Below are positions 51,081-59,893 of a stretch of 64,000 nt of DNA, in pieces; position 1 is the stretch's first letter; every line of letters starts with the position of its first letter. Under the pieces are notes generated by a model. It was not told the origin of the DNA, ran no database searches, and saw only the letters and a program-made list of their open reading frames with translations. The DNA comes from JAIWNK01 sp964453115 (GTDB taxonomy: Bacteria > Chloroflexota > Anaerolineae > Anaerolineales > Anaerolineaceae): the NCBI GenBank assembly GCA_964453115.1, contig CAYVRT010000004.1:1-64000 (forward strand), read 5' to 3'. Made by a program: the position numbers and the translations under genes.

Positions 51081-52021
51081 GAACCAGGAGTGCTGCTATT
51101 TTCCTCGCCCAGCCAACGGCCAATCCATTCGAACAGGCGCAACAGTCGTCGCCCCGGGCTGCGAGCATATTCTTCGGTGAAGTGGGTCACGGCATCCTGT
51201 AAGGAGACTTCTTGCTGAATCTCCTGGCGCAGGTACCATAAATGTTCCATGATCCAGATATAGAGGTCGGCTTCGCTCCGTCCAGGGAATTCTTCCAGTA
51301 GATTTTGGGCATGGATGAGGTGGCTGAGTGGGCTGTAGACCTGATCATACCAATCAGAAACAGCCTCATTCCAACTGACTTCTCGGTTTTGCTCGTTGCC
51401 CATAAACCAACGGTGAACATTAATGTGTTCCAATAGCTTGGTGTATTGTCCGGGGATGGTGAACTGAATGTTGGCTTGTGGGCGCATTAGGCGCAGACGC
51501 GAGGATTGGTAGAATTCAATCCGTTCCTGGTCGCGAATCAGGGCATCAATATCGGTGGTTTCGTCAATGGGGATGCTGGTTTCAATTTTAATGACATCGG
51601 CATCAATGAATTCCTGCCCTCGTTCACGGGCAACGGAAACGCGATGATTGCCATCTTTGACGAAATATACTTCGCCAATCTGGTAAACTTCAATGGGTGG
51701 CAGGCTGACATCTTGCAGGTGGGCCTGGTCTATGCTCATCCAACGGCCACGCGTGCGTCCATGGCGCGGCAAGAAAATGCGGTCAAAGTCGTGGTAACGT
51801 CCAACGCTGCCAACAATTTTCTTGACCTCAATTTGCTGAACACCTATGGAGTGTTCGTTATGGACAGGGATGCTGCGGCGAACTTCATCGAATGGTAGCA
51901 GGGTGTTGTTGCTTTGCGTTAGCCAGCTGATGATGGAGCGCCAGATGCCTTTGCGCAGTGCATCTTCGAAATCTGCTTTGGCAGCTTCATAAATGAATTT
52001 GCTGGAAGGACGATCGCTCAT
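51077..52021 (-). CDS. ParB/Srx-fold domain protein of unknown function
   Basis: The 314-residue protein contains a ParB-like N-terminal fold at about residues 85-150. Its YFVKDGNHRVSVARERG segment matches the DGNHR nucleotide-binding turn of ParB/sulfiredoxin-type domains, preceded by IEVYQIGEV. Flanking regions are helical; the C-terminal half has many aromatic and acidic residues. No HTH of classical ParB is evident, so it is not a chromosome-partition ParB. It is the last gene in the operon with acpS and the M16 proteases and overlaps the phosphoesterase by 4 bp. Confidence 0.75.
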   Translation of the reverse strand: MSDRPSSKFIYEAAKADFEDALRKGIWRSIISWLTQSNNTLLPFDEVRRSIPVHNEHSIGVQQIEVKKIVGSVGRYHDFDRIFLPRHGRTRGRWMSIDQAHLQDVSLPPIEVYQIGEVYFVKDGNHRVSVARERGQEFIDADVIKIETSIPIDETTDIDALIRDQERIEFYQSSRLRLMRPQANIQFTIPGQYTKLLEHINVHRWFMGNEQNREVSWNEAVSDWYDQVYSPLSHLIHAQNLLEEFPGRSEADLYIWIMEHLWYLRQEIQQEVSLQDAVTHFTEEYARSPGRRLLRLFEWIGRWLGEENSSTPGS

Positions 52022-52710
52022 GGAAGGGGAACTCCTCCTGGGCCAAGGGGAACATAGAACGGTCTTTTGTGTGGGCCAAACATAAATTTTAGTTGAAATT
52101 CGCGATAGCCAAAGGCATTCAGGATCGTGGTTTTCTTGAAACGCGTTTCGGCAATGGTGGTATTGCGGTAAATGTGGATATGCCCATGTAGGTGCAGGGT
52201 GGGTTGGAAGACGCTAATTAGCCAGCGGAAGGCATGGATGCCGCGATGGGGAAGGTCATCCATATCATGAATCTGAAAAGGTGGGGCATGGGAAATGAAG
52301 ACATCCAGCGATCGGCCATGCAGGATGCGGTTGAGCAGAAGTTGTGGGGTAAGGGTTAGCACCATTGCCCACATTTCGGCTTGCGAATATTGGTGCGGGC
52401 CGAGGTTGTAGCGCAAAGAGCCTTCGATGCCGGCCAGGAAGAGGCCAGAATCATCGCGCACGACACGACGATGCAGGTCAACTGCACCCCAGGGGGCTGA
52501 ACGTTCACCGCCGGTGGTCGTTTCAACTTTACTGGCATGGTTGCCGCGCACATAGTAGAGTGGAACATTCAGCATGCTGATGATGAATTCCAGATAATAA
52601 TAGGGCAGGTCACCACAGCTAAATACGATTTGGGTTTCTGCAAAGCGCTGTGCAATTTGCGGGTTGTAGAGGAAACCAAGCTCGATATCGCTGACGGCGA
52701 GGGCTTTCAT
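52018..52710 (-). CDS. Metallophosphoesterase family protein with variant first motif
   Basis: The 230-residue protein has the calcineurin-like fold: AVSDIELGFL, FSCGDLPYYYLEF, VRGNHASK, SHAPPF and LHGHIH. The first motif is Asp-x-Glu where Asp-x-His is usual, and the GNHD motif ends in Ala, so the metal site is altered while GD, GNH and HxH remain. It may still be an active phosphodiesterase or act on a special substrate. It lies between acpS and the ParB-like gene with 4-bp overlaps on both sides. Confidence 0.85.
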   Translation of the reverse strand: MKALAVSDIELGFLYNPQIAQRFAETQIVFSCGDLPYYYLEFIISMLNVPLYYVRGNHASKVETTTGGERSAPWGAVDLHRRVVRDDSGLFLAGIEGSLRYNLGPHQYSQAEMWAMVLTLTPQLLLNRILHGRSLDVFISHAPPFQIHDMDDLPHRGIHAFRWLISVFQPTLHLHGHIHIYRNTTIAETRFKKTTILNAFGYREFQLKFMFGPHKRPFYVPLGPGGVPLP

Positions 52711-53087
52711 GGGGCGCTCCCAATGGCAACCGCGATGGCAGCGGCATGGCTTCGGGAATGGGTGATGCTGATGGACCAGGTGGTAAGGTGCAGGATGCTG
52801 GCTTGTTCGGCGGCTGCTCCATGCAAGTGCAGTTCTGGCTCGCCATTGGCGGCGCGCCCGATTTCGATGGATTGCCAGCCAATGCTACCAATGCCTGTTC
52901 CAAGCGCTTTGGCAACCGCTTCTTTGGCAGCAAAACGTCCTGCCAGACTGGGGAACGAGTCGGCGCAGATGGCTTGCTCAAGAGGGGTGAAGACGCGTTG
53001 CAAGAAACGCTGCCGAATAGCTGGGGCGAGGTCTTGCAAGCGGTCAATTTCGATCAGGTCAATGCCGGTTCGAAGCAGGAGCGTCAT
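52707..53087 (-). CDS. acpS: Holo-[acyl-carrier-protein] synthase
   Basis: The 126-residue protein has the AcpS motifs: GIDLIEIDRL with the metal-binding Asp, RFAAKEAVAKALGTG with the catalytic Glu and Lys, and a SITHSRSHAAAIAV end. It transfers the phosphopantetheine arm from CoA to acyl carrier protein, which fatty acid synthesis requires. Length is normal. It overlaps both neighbours by 4 bp inside the M16 protease operon. Confidence 0.94.
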   Translation of the reverse strand: MTLLLRTGIDLIEIDRLQDLAPAIRQRFLQRVFTPLEQAICADSFPSLAGRFAAKEAVAKALGTGIGSIGWQSIEIGRAANGEPELHLHGAAAEQASILHLTTWSISITHSRSHAAAIAVAIGSAP

Positions 53088-54376
53088 GCGTCTTCGGTTT
53101 GGTCAGGGCCAGCGCTGACGATGATCAATGCTTGGGGGTTGATGTAGCTCTGTGCGGCTTCTAAAATATCTTCAGGGGTGATTGAGCGCACGCGCCCGGC
53201 ATAATTGACAAAATAATCCAGGCCGAGTTGGAAGCGCTCAACGTTCAGCAATGCACCAGCGACGCCGCCATTCGATTCGAGTGAGAGCGGCAGTCGGCCA
53301 ATGAAATTGGATTGGCTGTCGGCCAACTCTTCGCGGGTGACTGGTTCCTGGACGAAACGACCCAATTCAAATGTAATCAGGTCAATGGCGCGCTGAAGAT
53401 TGAATGGGTTGACACCGGCTTCCACTTCCCAAGAACCGGATTCGATCCATGCGTTGAGGCTGGTTGCAGCATGATAGGCAAGGCCAGCTTGTTCACGCAC
53501 AACATCGCCAATGCGCCCCATCATCCCAAATTGTCCAAGGATATTGTTGCCGAGCGAGGCAGCCAGATAATTGGGGGCATTGCGGCGCGGGCCAAGACAG
53601 CCCATTACCAGGTCGGATTGGCTTTTCCCCGGCAGGGGGATGTGTTGACGGGTGGTGTGTTGTGGTGGGAGAATGGTGGGCAGGCTGGGGGTGGTGGGTT
53701 GGGCGGGGTTTTGCCAGTCACCCAGGGCCTGGGTGACGCCTTCAATGGCCTGCTCAGCGGTGATGCCGCCAACAATGACAAGCACCATGCCGCGCGGCCC
53801 AACATGATGTTGATGAAAGTTGTTCAGGTCCTGGCATTCGATGCGTTGAATGGTTTCCGGGTAGCCATCTTCCGGCAATCCATAGGGGTGGTTGGGGAAG
53901 AGCAGCCGGTCAAAGGTAATGGAGGCCATATCTGCTGTATCCTGGGCGCGAATGGCAAGCCGGGTGAGCATTTGCGCTCGCAACCGTTCGACCTGCTCGC
54001 AGGGGAAGGTGGGGGTGCGCAAGGTTTCACTGAGCAGGGTGAGCAGCAAGGGCAGGTCTTCAGCCAGACAGCGCCCGCCAAAGGTGATGTTGTGGACGCT
54101 GGCACTGAAGCCCAGGTTGGCGCCAACGCTTTCCAGCGAATCGTAAAGCTGTTGAAAGTTATGTTGTTGGGTGCCGCGCATCAGCGCCAGGGCGGTGAAA
54201 TAGGCCAGGCCGAGTTTTTCGGGTGGGTCAAATGCACTGCCTGCAGGCAAATAGCCATTGACAACAACGGATGCGCTGTTGAAATTGGCACGAGTGAGGA
54301 TGGTGATGCCGTTTGGCAGTTCAATGCGGGTTGTGTCGTGTGGGCCGGGCAGACTGAGGGTGGTTTGAGATATCAT
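53084..54376 (-). CDS. M16-family peptidase, likely inactive subunit
   Basis: The 430-residue protein has the M16 fold but lacks the zinc motif. Where HxxEH is expected it reads GLAYFTALALMRGT. The C-terminal half retains GRIGDVVREQAGLAYHA, the Arg-Tyr substrate-binding pair seen in the non-catalytic partners of M16B proteases. It probably forms a heterodimer with the active subunit encoded just upstream. Its ATG overlaps that gene's stop, and its stop overlaps acpS. Confidence 0.9.
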   Translation of the reverse strand: MISQTTLSLPGPHDTTRIELPNGITILTRANFNSASVVVNGYLPAGSAFDPPEKLGLAYFTALALMRGTQQHNFQQLYDSLESVGANLGFSASVHNITFGGRCLAEDLPLLLTLLSETLRTPTFPCEQVERLRAQMLTRLAIRAQDTADMASITFDRLLFPNHPYGLPEDGYPETIQRIECQDLNNFHQHHVGPRGMVLVIVGGITAEQAIEGVTQALGDWQNPAQPTTPSLPTILPPQHTTRQHIPLPGKSQSDLVMGCLGPRRNAPNYLAASLGNNILGQFGMMGRIGDVVREQAGLAYHAATSLNAWIESGSWEVEAGVNPFNLQRAIDLITFELGRFVQEPVTREELADSQSNFIGRLPLSLESNGGVAGALLNVERFQLGLDYFVNYAGRVRSITPEDILEAAQSYINPQALIIVSAGPDQTEDA

Positions 54377-55674
54377 GCTTCTTCTTCGTTCTCCTCGTTG
54401 CCTTGTGGCAGGTAGATGCCGGTAACACGGCGATTGGGTGACAGCCAGGTTTGGGCTACGCGTTGCACATCGGCGGGGGTGATGGCTTCCAGCCTGGCAA
54501 CATATTGCTCAAACCAGCCATAGCTGGCAAACATTTCAGCATAGCCCAACCAAAATGCCTGGTTGGTGATGTTCTCGCTCCCGTAGGCAAACAAGGCGCG
54601 TGCCTGTTTGACAGCGCGGGCAATTTCATCACTGCTCACCAGGTGATCTTGCAGGTTGGCAATTTCCTGGTCAAAGGCAGTCAGGGTGTCTTGGAATGCT
54701 CGGGCAGGGTGGACTGTGATGGTAATGTCATACAGGAAGGGGTCGAGGGTGGCTTGCATTCCGCCGCCAACGCCCACAGCCAATTCGCGCTCTACCAGGC
54801 TGCGGTAGAGACGGCTGGTTTTGTTGGAGATTCCACCGCCGCCAAACATGTTCAGGCTGGTGGGTCCGCTCAGTAAACTATCCAGCACGCTGAGGGCGAA
54901 GAAATCGGGGTCAGCTGCTGCCGGGGCGCGGTAAGAGATTTGTAGATAGGTTGTCTGGCCGGGACCACTTACTTCTACCTGGCGCGGTGTGGTGAGGGGT
55001 GGTTCGGGGCGAGCGGGATGGGGCGGCGGTTCGCAGGCAGGTAACCCGGCATAAACGTGTTGCAGGCGTTGTAACATTTGTTCGGCATCAAAATCACCTG
55101 CCAGGGCAACAACGGCATTGTTTGGCACGTAATATGTTCGGTAATGCCGATAGAGATCGTCGCGGGTGATGGTTAGCAGGTCTTCTTTTTCGCCAATGAC
55201 TTCGGTGTGGTAGGGATGGTGGTCGAAGGAGGCGTTTTGTATCGCCTCGCTGAGGCGAAATAGCGGCTCATTCTCCGATCCTTCTCGTTCGGAGATGATA
55301 ACGGTGCGTTCTGATTCGACTTCTTGAGGATCGAACAGACTATGGAACATGCGATCGGATTCCAGGTCAAGGGCCAGTTCGATTTTATTGGCTGGCATGG
55401 TCTCGAAGTAGGTTGTCCAATCCAGGTAGGTGAAGGCATTCCACATGCCGCCATCGCGCGGAATTGCCTTATCCAATACGCCAGCCGGATAGTTGGGGGT
55501 GCCTTTAAACTGCATGTGTTCAACCCAGTGGGAGAGTCCACTGCGTGGGCGGGTTTCGTCGCGCGAGCCAACACGGTACCAAACCCAATGGCTGATGATT
55601 GGGGCGGAGTGAATTTCTTTGAGTTGAATGAGGAGGCCGTTTTCAAGGCGAGCCTGGAGAATGGAGGTCGCCAT
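54373..55674 (-). CDS. M16-family zinc metallopeptidase, active subunit
   Basis: The 433-residue protein carries the inverted zinc motif H49-W-V-E52-H53 in SGLSHWVEHMQFKGT and the distal glutamate region ESERTVIISEREGSENEP near residue 130. It fits the processing-peptidase-like M16B group that cleaves peptides in the periplasm or cytoplasm. It is paired with an inactive M16 subunit directly downstream (ATGA overlap). A gene for a single-pass membrane protein precedes it by 1 bp. Confidence 0.93.
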   Translation of the reverse strand: MATSILQARLENGLLIQLKEIHSAPIISHWVWYRVGSRDETRPRSGLSHWVEHMQFKGTPNYPAGVLDKAIPRDGGMWNAFTYLDWTTYFETMPANKIELALDLESDRMFHSLFDPQEVESERTVIISEREGSENEPLFRLSEAIQNASFDHHPYHTEVIGEKEDLLTITRDDLYRHYRTYYVPNNAVVALAGDFDAEQMLQRLQHVYAGLPACEPPPHPARPEPPLTTPRQVEVSGPGQTTYLQISYRAPAAADPDFFALSVLDSLLSGPTSLNMFGGGGISNKTSRLYRSLVERELAVGVGGGMQATLDPFLYDITITVHPARAFQDTLTAFDQEIANLQDHLVSSDEIARAVKQARALFAYGSENITNQAFWLGYAEMFASYGWFEQYVARLEAITPADVQRVAQTWLSPNRRVTGIYLPQGNEENEEEA

Positions 55675-55675
55675 C

Positions 55676-56350
55676 TTATTCCTTGAAGAGAGACTTGCAG
55701 AATGCTGTTGGTTCTTTTCCGCACATCAATTGCCGCCAGTTGGATGGCAAGGGTTCAAACAGGTCTTTGAAGGGGGCGACTACACCTTGTAAGCCAACAA
55801 AGGGTTGGTGTAACTCGGTTTGATTGAGGGGAATATCAACATTTACGCTGAGCTCAACCGGGATTTGTTGATCAACCGGAACAACCATGGAAAGGTGAAC
55901 GGGGAGTTTGGTATCCTTTGGCAGAACGATGTCGGTGCGAGCGTTCATGATTTGTAAACCGCCGGTATAGACAGAGACCTCGGCGTCGGGGATGTAGGTA
56001 TCTTCGGTGAGGATGACGGTTGTGTCTGTTTCCAGGGGAAGGTCAAATTTGGCAGGGACGGAGGCGCTGACCGGGATGGTAGTCTTGATGTGGGCGGCGT
56101 CCATCAATTGAAAATTGGTATACAGCCCGCCAATCAATTGGTCGCCCACAATTTTCTTGAGGGTGAAGAGGTTAACGGTCAGGACGATGACGACGATGAT
56201 CAGGATGACGTTGACAACCAGGGATAGCACGGATGCAGTCGTCCAAAAAGCAGGAGCAAAACGGAACTTGCGCTGTGGACGCGCTGTTGTAGTGGTACCG
56301 CTTTCGAGCGGGGCCTCTTCGTTTTCGGGCAGGGGGTGAGTTGTATTCAT
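55676..56350 (-). CDS. Single-pass membrane protein of unknown function
   Basis: The 224-residue protein has a soluble N-terminus of about 34 residues, one strong membrane helix (about 36-64: LSLVVNVILIIVVIVLTVNL) and an external domain of about 155 residues rich in short strands. The external part includes TDTTVILTEDTYIPD and repeated PV-type turns (TIPVSASVPAKFDLPLE, KLPVHLSMVVPVDQ). It contains no recognised motif. It heads the M16-acpS operon and has GGAGGG 7 nt before the ATG. A role in anchoring or regulating the protease pair is possible. Confidence 0.72.
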   Translation of the reverse strand: MNTTHPLPENEEAPLESGTTTTARPQRKFRFAPAFWTTASVLSLVVNVILIIVVIVLTVNLFTLKKIVGDQLIGGLYTNFQLMDAAHIKTTIPVSASVPAKFDLPLETDTTVILTEDTYIPDAEVSVYTGGLQIMNARTDIVLPKDTKLPVHLSMVVPVDQQIPVELSVNVDIPLNQTELHQPFVGLQGVVAPFKDLFEPLPSNWRQLMCGKEPTAFCKSLFKE

Positions 56351-56561
56351 ATCAGGGCCCTCCTTCGGGGGTGGATGTTAGAATCGGATGACAAAATGCA
56401 TAGATTGCTTAAGTATAGCATAATGACTGAAAAAGGTGGGGGATAGATGGCGCTTTTCGAAAACATTTGAGGTTGGACGCCGGTGGTAAGCGCTGTTTTT
56501 TGTGCTTGAAAACGGGTATAATCAATAAGCAAGATGAATTTTATAGTGGGAGATGCGGCGG

Positions 56562-57869
56562 ATGATGGAAGAAAGAAGACACCGGGTGGCAGTGATTGGC
56601 GCTGGTCCGGCAGGGCTTTTTGCAGCACGGTTCTTGGCGCAGCAAGGGGTGGAGGTTGTGCTGTTTAACCGCGATATTAAGCCGGGTGGGTTGGCTGAGT
56701 ATGGCATTTATCCGACCAAGCATAAGATGAAAGACGGGCTGCGGGCGCAGTTTCGGCAAATTCTTTCTGATCCACGTGTGATGTATTATGGCAATGTGCT
56801 GATTGGCGAAAAAGGTGACTTGCAATTGTCTGATTTGCAACAAATGGGCTTTCAGGCATTATTGGTCACTGTTGGGGCGCAGGGTACCAAGTGGCTCGGG
56901 CTGCCAGGCGAGGAATTGCAAGGTGTGTATCACGCCAAAGATATTGTTTATCATTACAATCATTTGCCGCTGGTGGCCGAGCATCGGCCTGAGATTGGCC
57001 GGCGGGTGGCTGTAGTGGGGGTGGGGAATGTGATGACTGATATTGCACATTATCTGATTGCAGATTTGCAGGTGGAGGAAGTGGTGGCTGTGGCTCGGCG
57101 TGGCCCGGCAGAGGTCAAATTTGATAAAAAGGAGTTGGAACATATCATTGCTAATTTGGACCTCTCTGCTTTTGATGCAGAAGTGGAGCGGGTTTCAGAG
57201 GTGATGCGCTCGCTGGCCCAAGACCCGCAAGCGGCGCGCGACTTTGTTCATTCTGTTAGTGGCAGGGCGCCGGCCTGTGATTCGCCGACCCATTTGCGGA
57301 TTCTATTCCTTGAAGCGCCGGAACGGATGGTGGGGGATGCGCAGGGGCGGGTGTGTGGACTGGTGTTGCAGGATAATACACTGGAGCGGGTGGGAGATGA
57401 GGTGCGTGCCAGGCCATTGGGCAGGTTTCGAACGTTGGAAGTGGATACGGTCATTTTTGCGATTGGAGACCGGGTGGATGCCGGCTTGGGGTTGCCTGTG
57501 CGCAATGGAGAGTTTGCCAAGAATCCGAAACCGCGTTTTCCGGTGGATGGAGTTTCTTATGAGGTGGAGCCGCCGTTTGAAGGGGTGTTTGTGGCGGGGT
57601 GGGCGCGCAAATCGAGTGCTGGATTGGTGGGCGTGGCGCGCAAGGATGGCGAGATGGGGGCCAGGGCAGTATTGCGCTATTTGGAGGGGCTGCCAAAGTT
57701 GGAAGGCGGGATGGAAGATGCGCTGCCGCGACTGACAAAGCGGGTGGTGTGTTTGCCCGATTTGCTGCGCCTGGATGAGGCGGAGCGCAACGAGGCACAG
57801 CGCCGGGGGGTGGAACATTTTCGGTTTGACTGCAACGAGGATATGTTGCAGGCTATGGGCCTGGTTTAG
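56562..57869 (+). CDS. FAD-dependent ferredoxin-NADP reductase/glutamate-synthase-small-subunit-like flavoprotein
   Basis: The 435-residue flavoprotein has an FAD-binding VAVIGAGPAGLFAARFLAQQG near the N-terminus and an NADPH-type VAVVGVGNVMTDIAHYLI in the middle. The C-terminal VFVAGWARKSSAGLVGVARKDG matches adrenodoxin-reductase-like FNR and glutamate synthase small subunits. It probably shuttles electrons between NAD(P)H and a ferredoxin or flavodoxin. The start is placed at ATG 56562 with GGGAG 9 nt upstream; ATG 56553 touches that site. The E1 alpha gene begins 43 bp after its stop on the same strand. Confidence 0.86.
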   Translation: MMEERRHRVAVIGAGPAGLFAARFLAQQGVEVVLFNRDIKPGGLAEYGIYPTKHKMKDGLRAQFRQILSDPRVMYYGNVLIGEKGDLQLSDLQQMGFQALLVTVGAQGTKWLGLPGEELQGVYHAKDIVYHYNHLPLVAEHRPEIGRRVAVVGVGNVMTDIAHYLIADLQVEEVVAVARRGPAEVKFDKKELEHIIANLDLSAFDAEVERVSEVMRSLAQDPQAARDFVHSVSGRAPACDSPTHLRILFLEAPERMVGDAQGRVCGLVLQDNTLERVGDEVRARPLGRFRTLEVDTVIFAIGDRVDAGLGLPVRNGEFAKNPKPRFPVDGVSYEVEPPFEGVFVAGWARKSSAGLVGVARKDGEMGARAVLRYLEGLPKLEGGMEDALPRLTKRVVCLPDLLRLDEAERNEAQRRGVEHFRFDCNEDMLQAMGLV

Positions 57870-57912
57870 CAGGCTTTTCAAATTCTTTCGAAAAGGAGGT
57901 TTGAGGTTTGTA

Positions 57913-58896
57913 ATGGCACTTTCCAATGAAACCAAACTGGAAATGTATTGGATGCTGCTGCTGGCGCGCCGGTTGGATGAGCGGGCCTGGGTGCTGCATC
58001 GTCAGGGCAAAATTGCCTTTCACATCTCTGGCATTGGGCAAGAGGCGGCGCAGATTGGTTCGGCCTTTGCCTTGCGGCGCGGTGAAGATTGGGTAACGCC
58101 GTATTATCGCGACCTGGCATTGATGATGTGTTTGGGGTATACGGCGCGCGAGTTTATGATGAGCTTGATGGGCAAACGTGAGGAGCCGAATTCGGGTGGC
58201 CGGCAAATGCCAAGTCATTGGAGTTTGCGGCGGGCGAATGCAGTGAGCCATTCGGCGCCGGTTGCAACCCAGGCCTGTCATGCTGCGGGGGTGGCATTGG
58301 CAATCAAGATGCAGAAGAAAGACCATGTGGTTTTGACTACGATTGGCGAAGGCTCTACCTCGCAAGGTGAATGGTATGAGGCGGTAAACTGGGCGGCTGT
58401 GCATACACTGCCGGTCATTTTCCTGGTGGAGAACAATCAGTATGCCATTTCGGTGCCGCAGGATAAACAAATGGCAGTGCGCAGTTCAGCGGATAAGGCC
58501 TGTGGGCTGGGGCTGGAGGGTGTGACGGTGGATGGTACCGATTTGTTCGCCGTTTATGAGGTGGTGGAACGGGCGGTGCAAAAGGCACGGCGCGGTGATG
58601 GCCCAACGGTAGTGGAGGCGCGCATGTATCGAATTACACCGCATTCTTCGGATGATGATGATCGCACGTATCGTTCGCGCGAGGAAGTGGAAGAAAACAA
58701 ACGCCGCGATCCGCTTTTGACCAATCGCACAAAGCTGGAGGCAGAGGGTTTGCTGAGCGCCGCACAAGTGGAAGAGATGGAAGCACGCGCCAAGGCAATG
58801 GTGGATGATGCCGTTCAATATGCAGTTCAGGCACCCTATCCGGCGGTGGAAGAGGCTGCCTATCCCGTGTATGCAGAGGAGGTGCGCAATGCCTGA
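57913..58896 (+). CDS. 2-oxoacid dehydrogenase E1 component, alpha subunit
   Basis: The 327-residue protein has the ThDP motif GEGSTSQGEWYEAVNW ending in VENNQYAIS (GDG-x-NN type). HISGIGQEAAQIGSAF, TPYYRDLALMM and MYRITPHSSDDDDRTYRS (variable loop) match the branched-chain type better than pyruvate E1. It decarboxylates a 2-oxoacid onto ThDP with the beta subunit. The start is ATG 57913 with GAGG 6 nt upstream. Its stop overlaps the E1 beta start by 8 bp. bkdAA would fit, but pyruvate use is not excluded, so no symbol is given. Confidence 0.92.
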   Translation: MALSNETKLEMYWMLLLARRLDERAWVLHRQGKIAFHISGIGQEAAQIGSAFALRRGEDWVTPYYRDLALMMCLGYTAREFMMSLMGKREEPNSGGRQMPSHWSLRRANAVSHSAPVATQACHAAGVALAIKMQKKDHVVLTTIGEGSTSQGEWYEAVNWAAVHTLPVIFLVENNQYAISVPQDKQMAVRSSADKACGLGLEGVTVDGTDLFAVYEVVERAVQKARRGDGPTVVEARMYRITPHSSDDDDRTYRSREEVEENKRRDPLLTNRTKLEAEGLLSAAQVEEMEARAKAMVDDAVQYAVQAPYPAVEEAAYPVYAEEVRNA

Positions 58897-59872
58897 AATG
58901 ACATTGGTGGAAGCCATTCGGCAGGCAATGGATGAGGAACTTGGGCGCGATGAACGCGTCTTTGTTGTGGGGGAAGATGTTGGCAAGCGCGGTGGCGTGT
59001 TCCGTGCAACTGTTGGCCTGTATGATAAATATGGCGAGGCGCGTGTCATTGATTCGCCGTTGGCAGAGCTTTCCATTGTTGGGGTAGGGATTGGGGCGGC
59101 GCTGTATGGGATGCGTCCGGTGTGCGAGATCCAGTTTTCCGATTTTATCTACCCGGCTTTTAATCAAATCATCAGCGAGGCCGCCAAGATGTGCTATCGC
59201 TCAAATGGTGAATGGACGGTGCCGATGGTCATTCGCGCACCCTATGGTGGCGGGATTGGCGGTGGGCTGTATCATTCGCAAAGCCCAGAAGCCTATTTTA
59301 CTCATACACCTGGCATCAAGGTGGTTGTGCCATCTTCGCCTTATGATGCCAAGGGCTTGCTCAAGGCAGCGATTCGCGATCCAAACCCGGTTTTGTTCTT
59401 TGAGCCAAAGAAAGGCTACCGCCTGATTCGCGGCGAGGTACCGGAGGATGATTACACGGTGCCAATTGGCCCGGCGAATGTCACCCGCACAGGGGGAGAT
59501 ATTTCAGTCTTTGCCTATGGCATGATGCATTTTTATGCTCTACAGGCAGCTGAAAAGGCTGCGGCGGAGGGAATTGATGTTGAGGTTGTGGATTTACGCA
59601 CCCTCTATCCAGTGGATCGCGAGACCATTTTGCAGTCGGTGCGCAAGACGGGTAAGGCATTGATTGTTCATGAGGCAAATTTAACCGGCGGCTATGGCGC
59701 CGAGGTTGCGGCGACGATTGCCGAGGCAGCTTTTACCGATTTGGATGCGCCGGTGCGTCGTTTGTGCGGCCCGGATGTGCCGGCGGTGCCGTTCAGTCAC
59801 CCATTGCAAGAATGGTTTATGATCAACCCGGAGAAGATTCTTGCAGCAATCCGGGAATTGGCGCGCTGGTAA
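58889..59872 (+). CDS. 2-oxoacid dehydrogenase E1 component, beta subunit
   Basis: The 327-residue protein matches the E1 beta subunit: EAIRQAMDEELGRDERVFVVGEDVG (split), LYDKYGEARVIDSPLAELSIVGVGIGAA, MRPVCEIQFSDFIYPAFNQI, RAPYGGGIGGGLYHSQSPEAYF and the C-terminal VDLRTLYPVDRETI. It completes the E1 heterotetramer. ATG 58889 lies inside the end of the alpha gene, with GGAGG about 6-10 nt upstream. Confidence 0.95.
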   Translation: MPEMTLVEAIRQAMDEELGRDERVFVVGEDVGKRGGVFRATVGLYDKYGEARVIDSPLAELSIVGVGIGAALYGMRPVCEIQFSDFIYPAFNQIISEAAKMCYRSNGEWTVPMVIRAPYGGGIGGGLYHSQSPEAYFTHTPGIKVVVPSSPYDAKGLLKAAIRDPNPVLFFEPKKGYRLIRGEVPEDDYTVPIGPANVTRTGGDISVFAYGMMHFYALQAAEKAAAEGIDVEVVDLRTLYPVDRETILQSVRKTGKALIVHEANLTGGYGAEVAATIAEAAFTDLDAPVRRLCGPDVPAVPFSHPLQEWFMINPEKILAAIRELARW

Positions 59873-59893
59873 AATGAATAGGAGGAGTGCAAC

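Noticed and set aside
53084..54376. Loss of HxxEH in the second M16 gene as a pseudogene sign
   Set aside because: The frame is intact and full length, keeps the partner-type Arg/Tyr region and sits in the standard active/inactive pairing.
53312..54415. Long open frame (367 codons) on the plus strand
   Set aside because: It runs opposite to the inactive M16 subunit gene, which has clear family motifs and start/stop overlaps with its neighbours. The plus frame has no recognisable motif.
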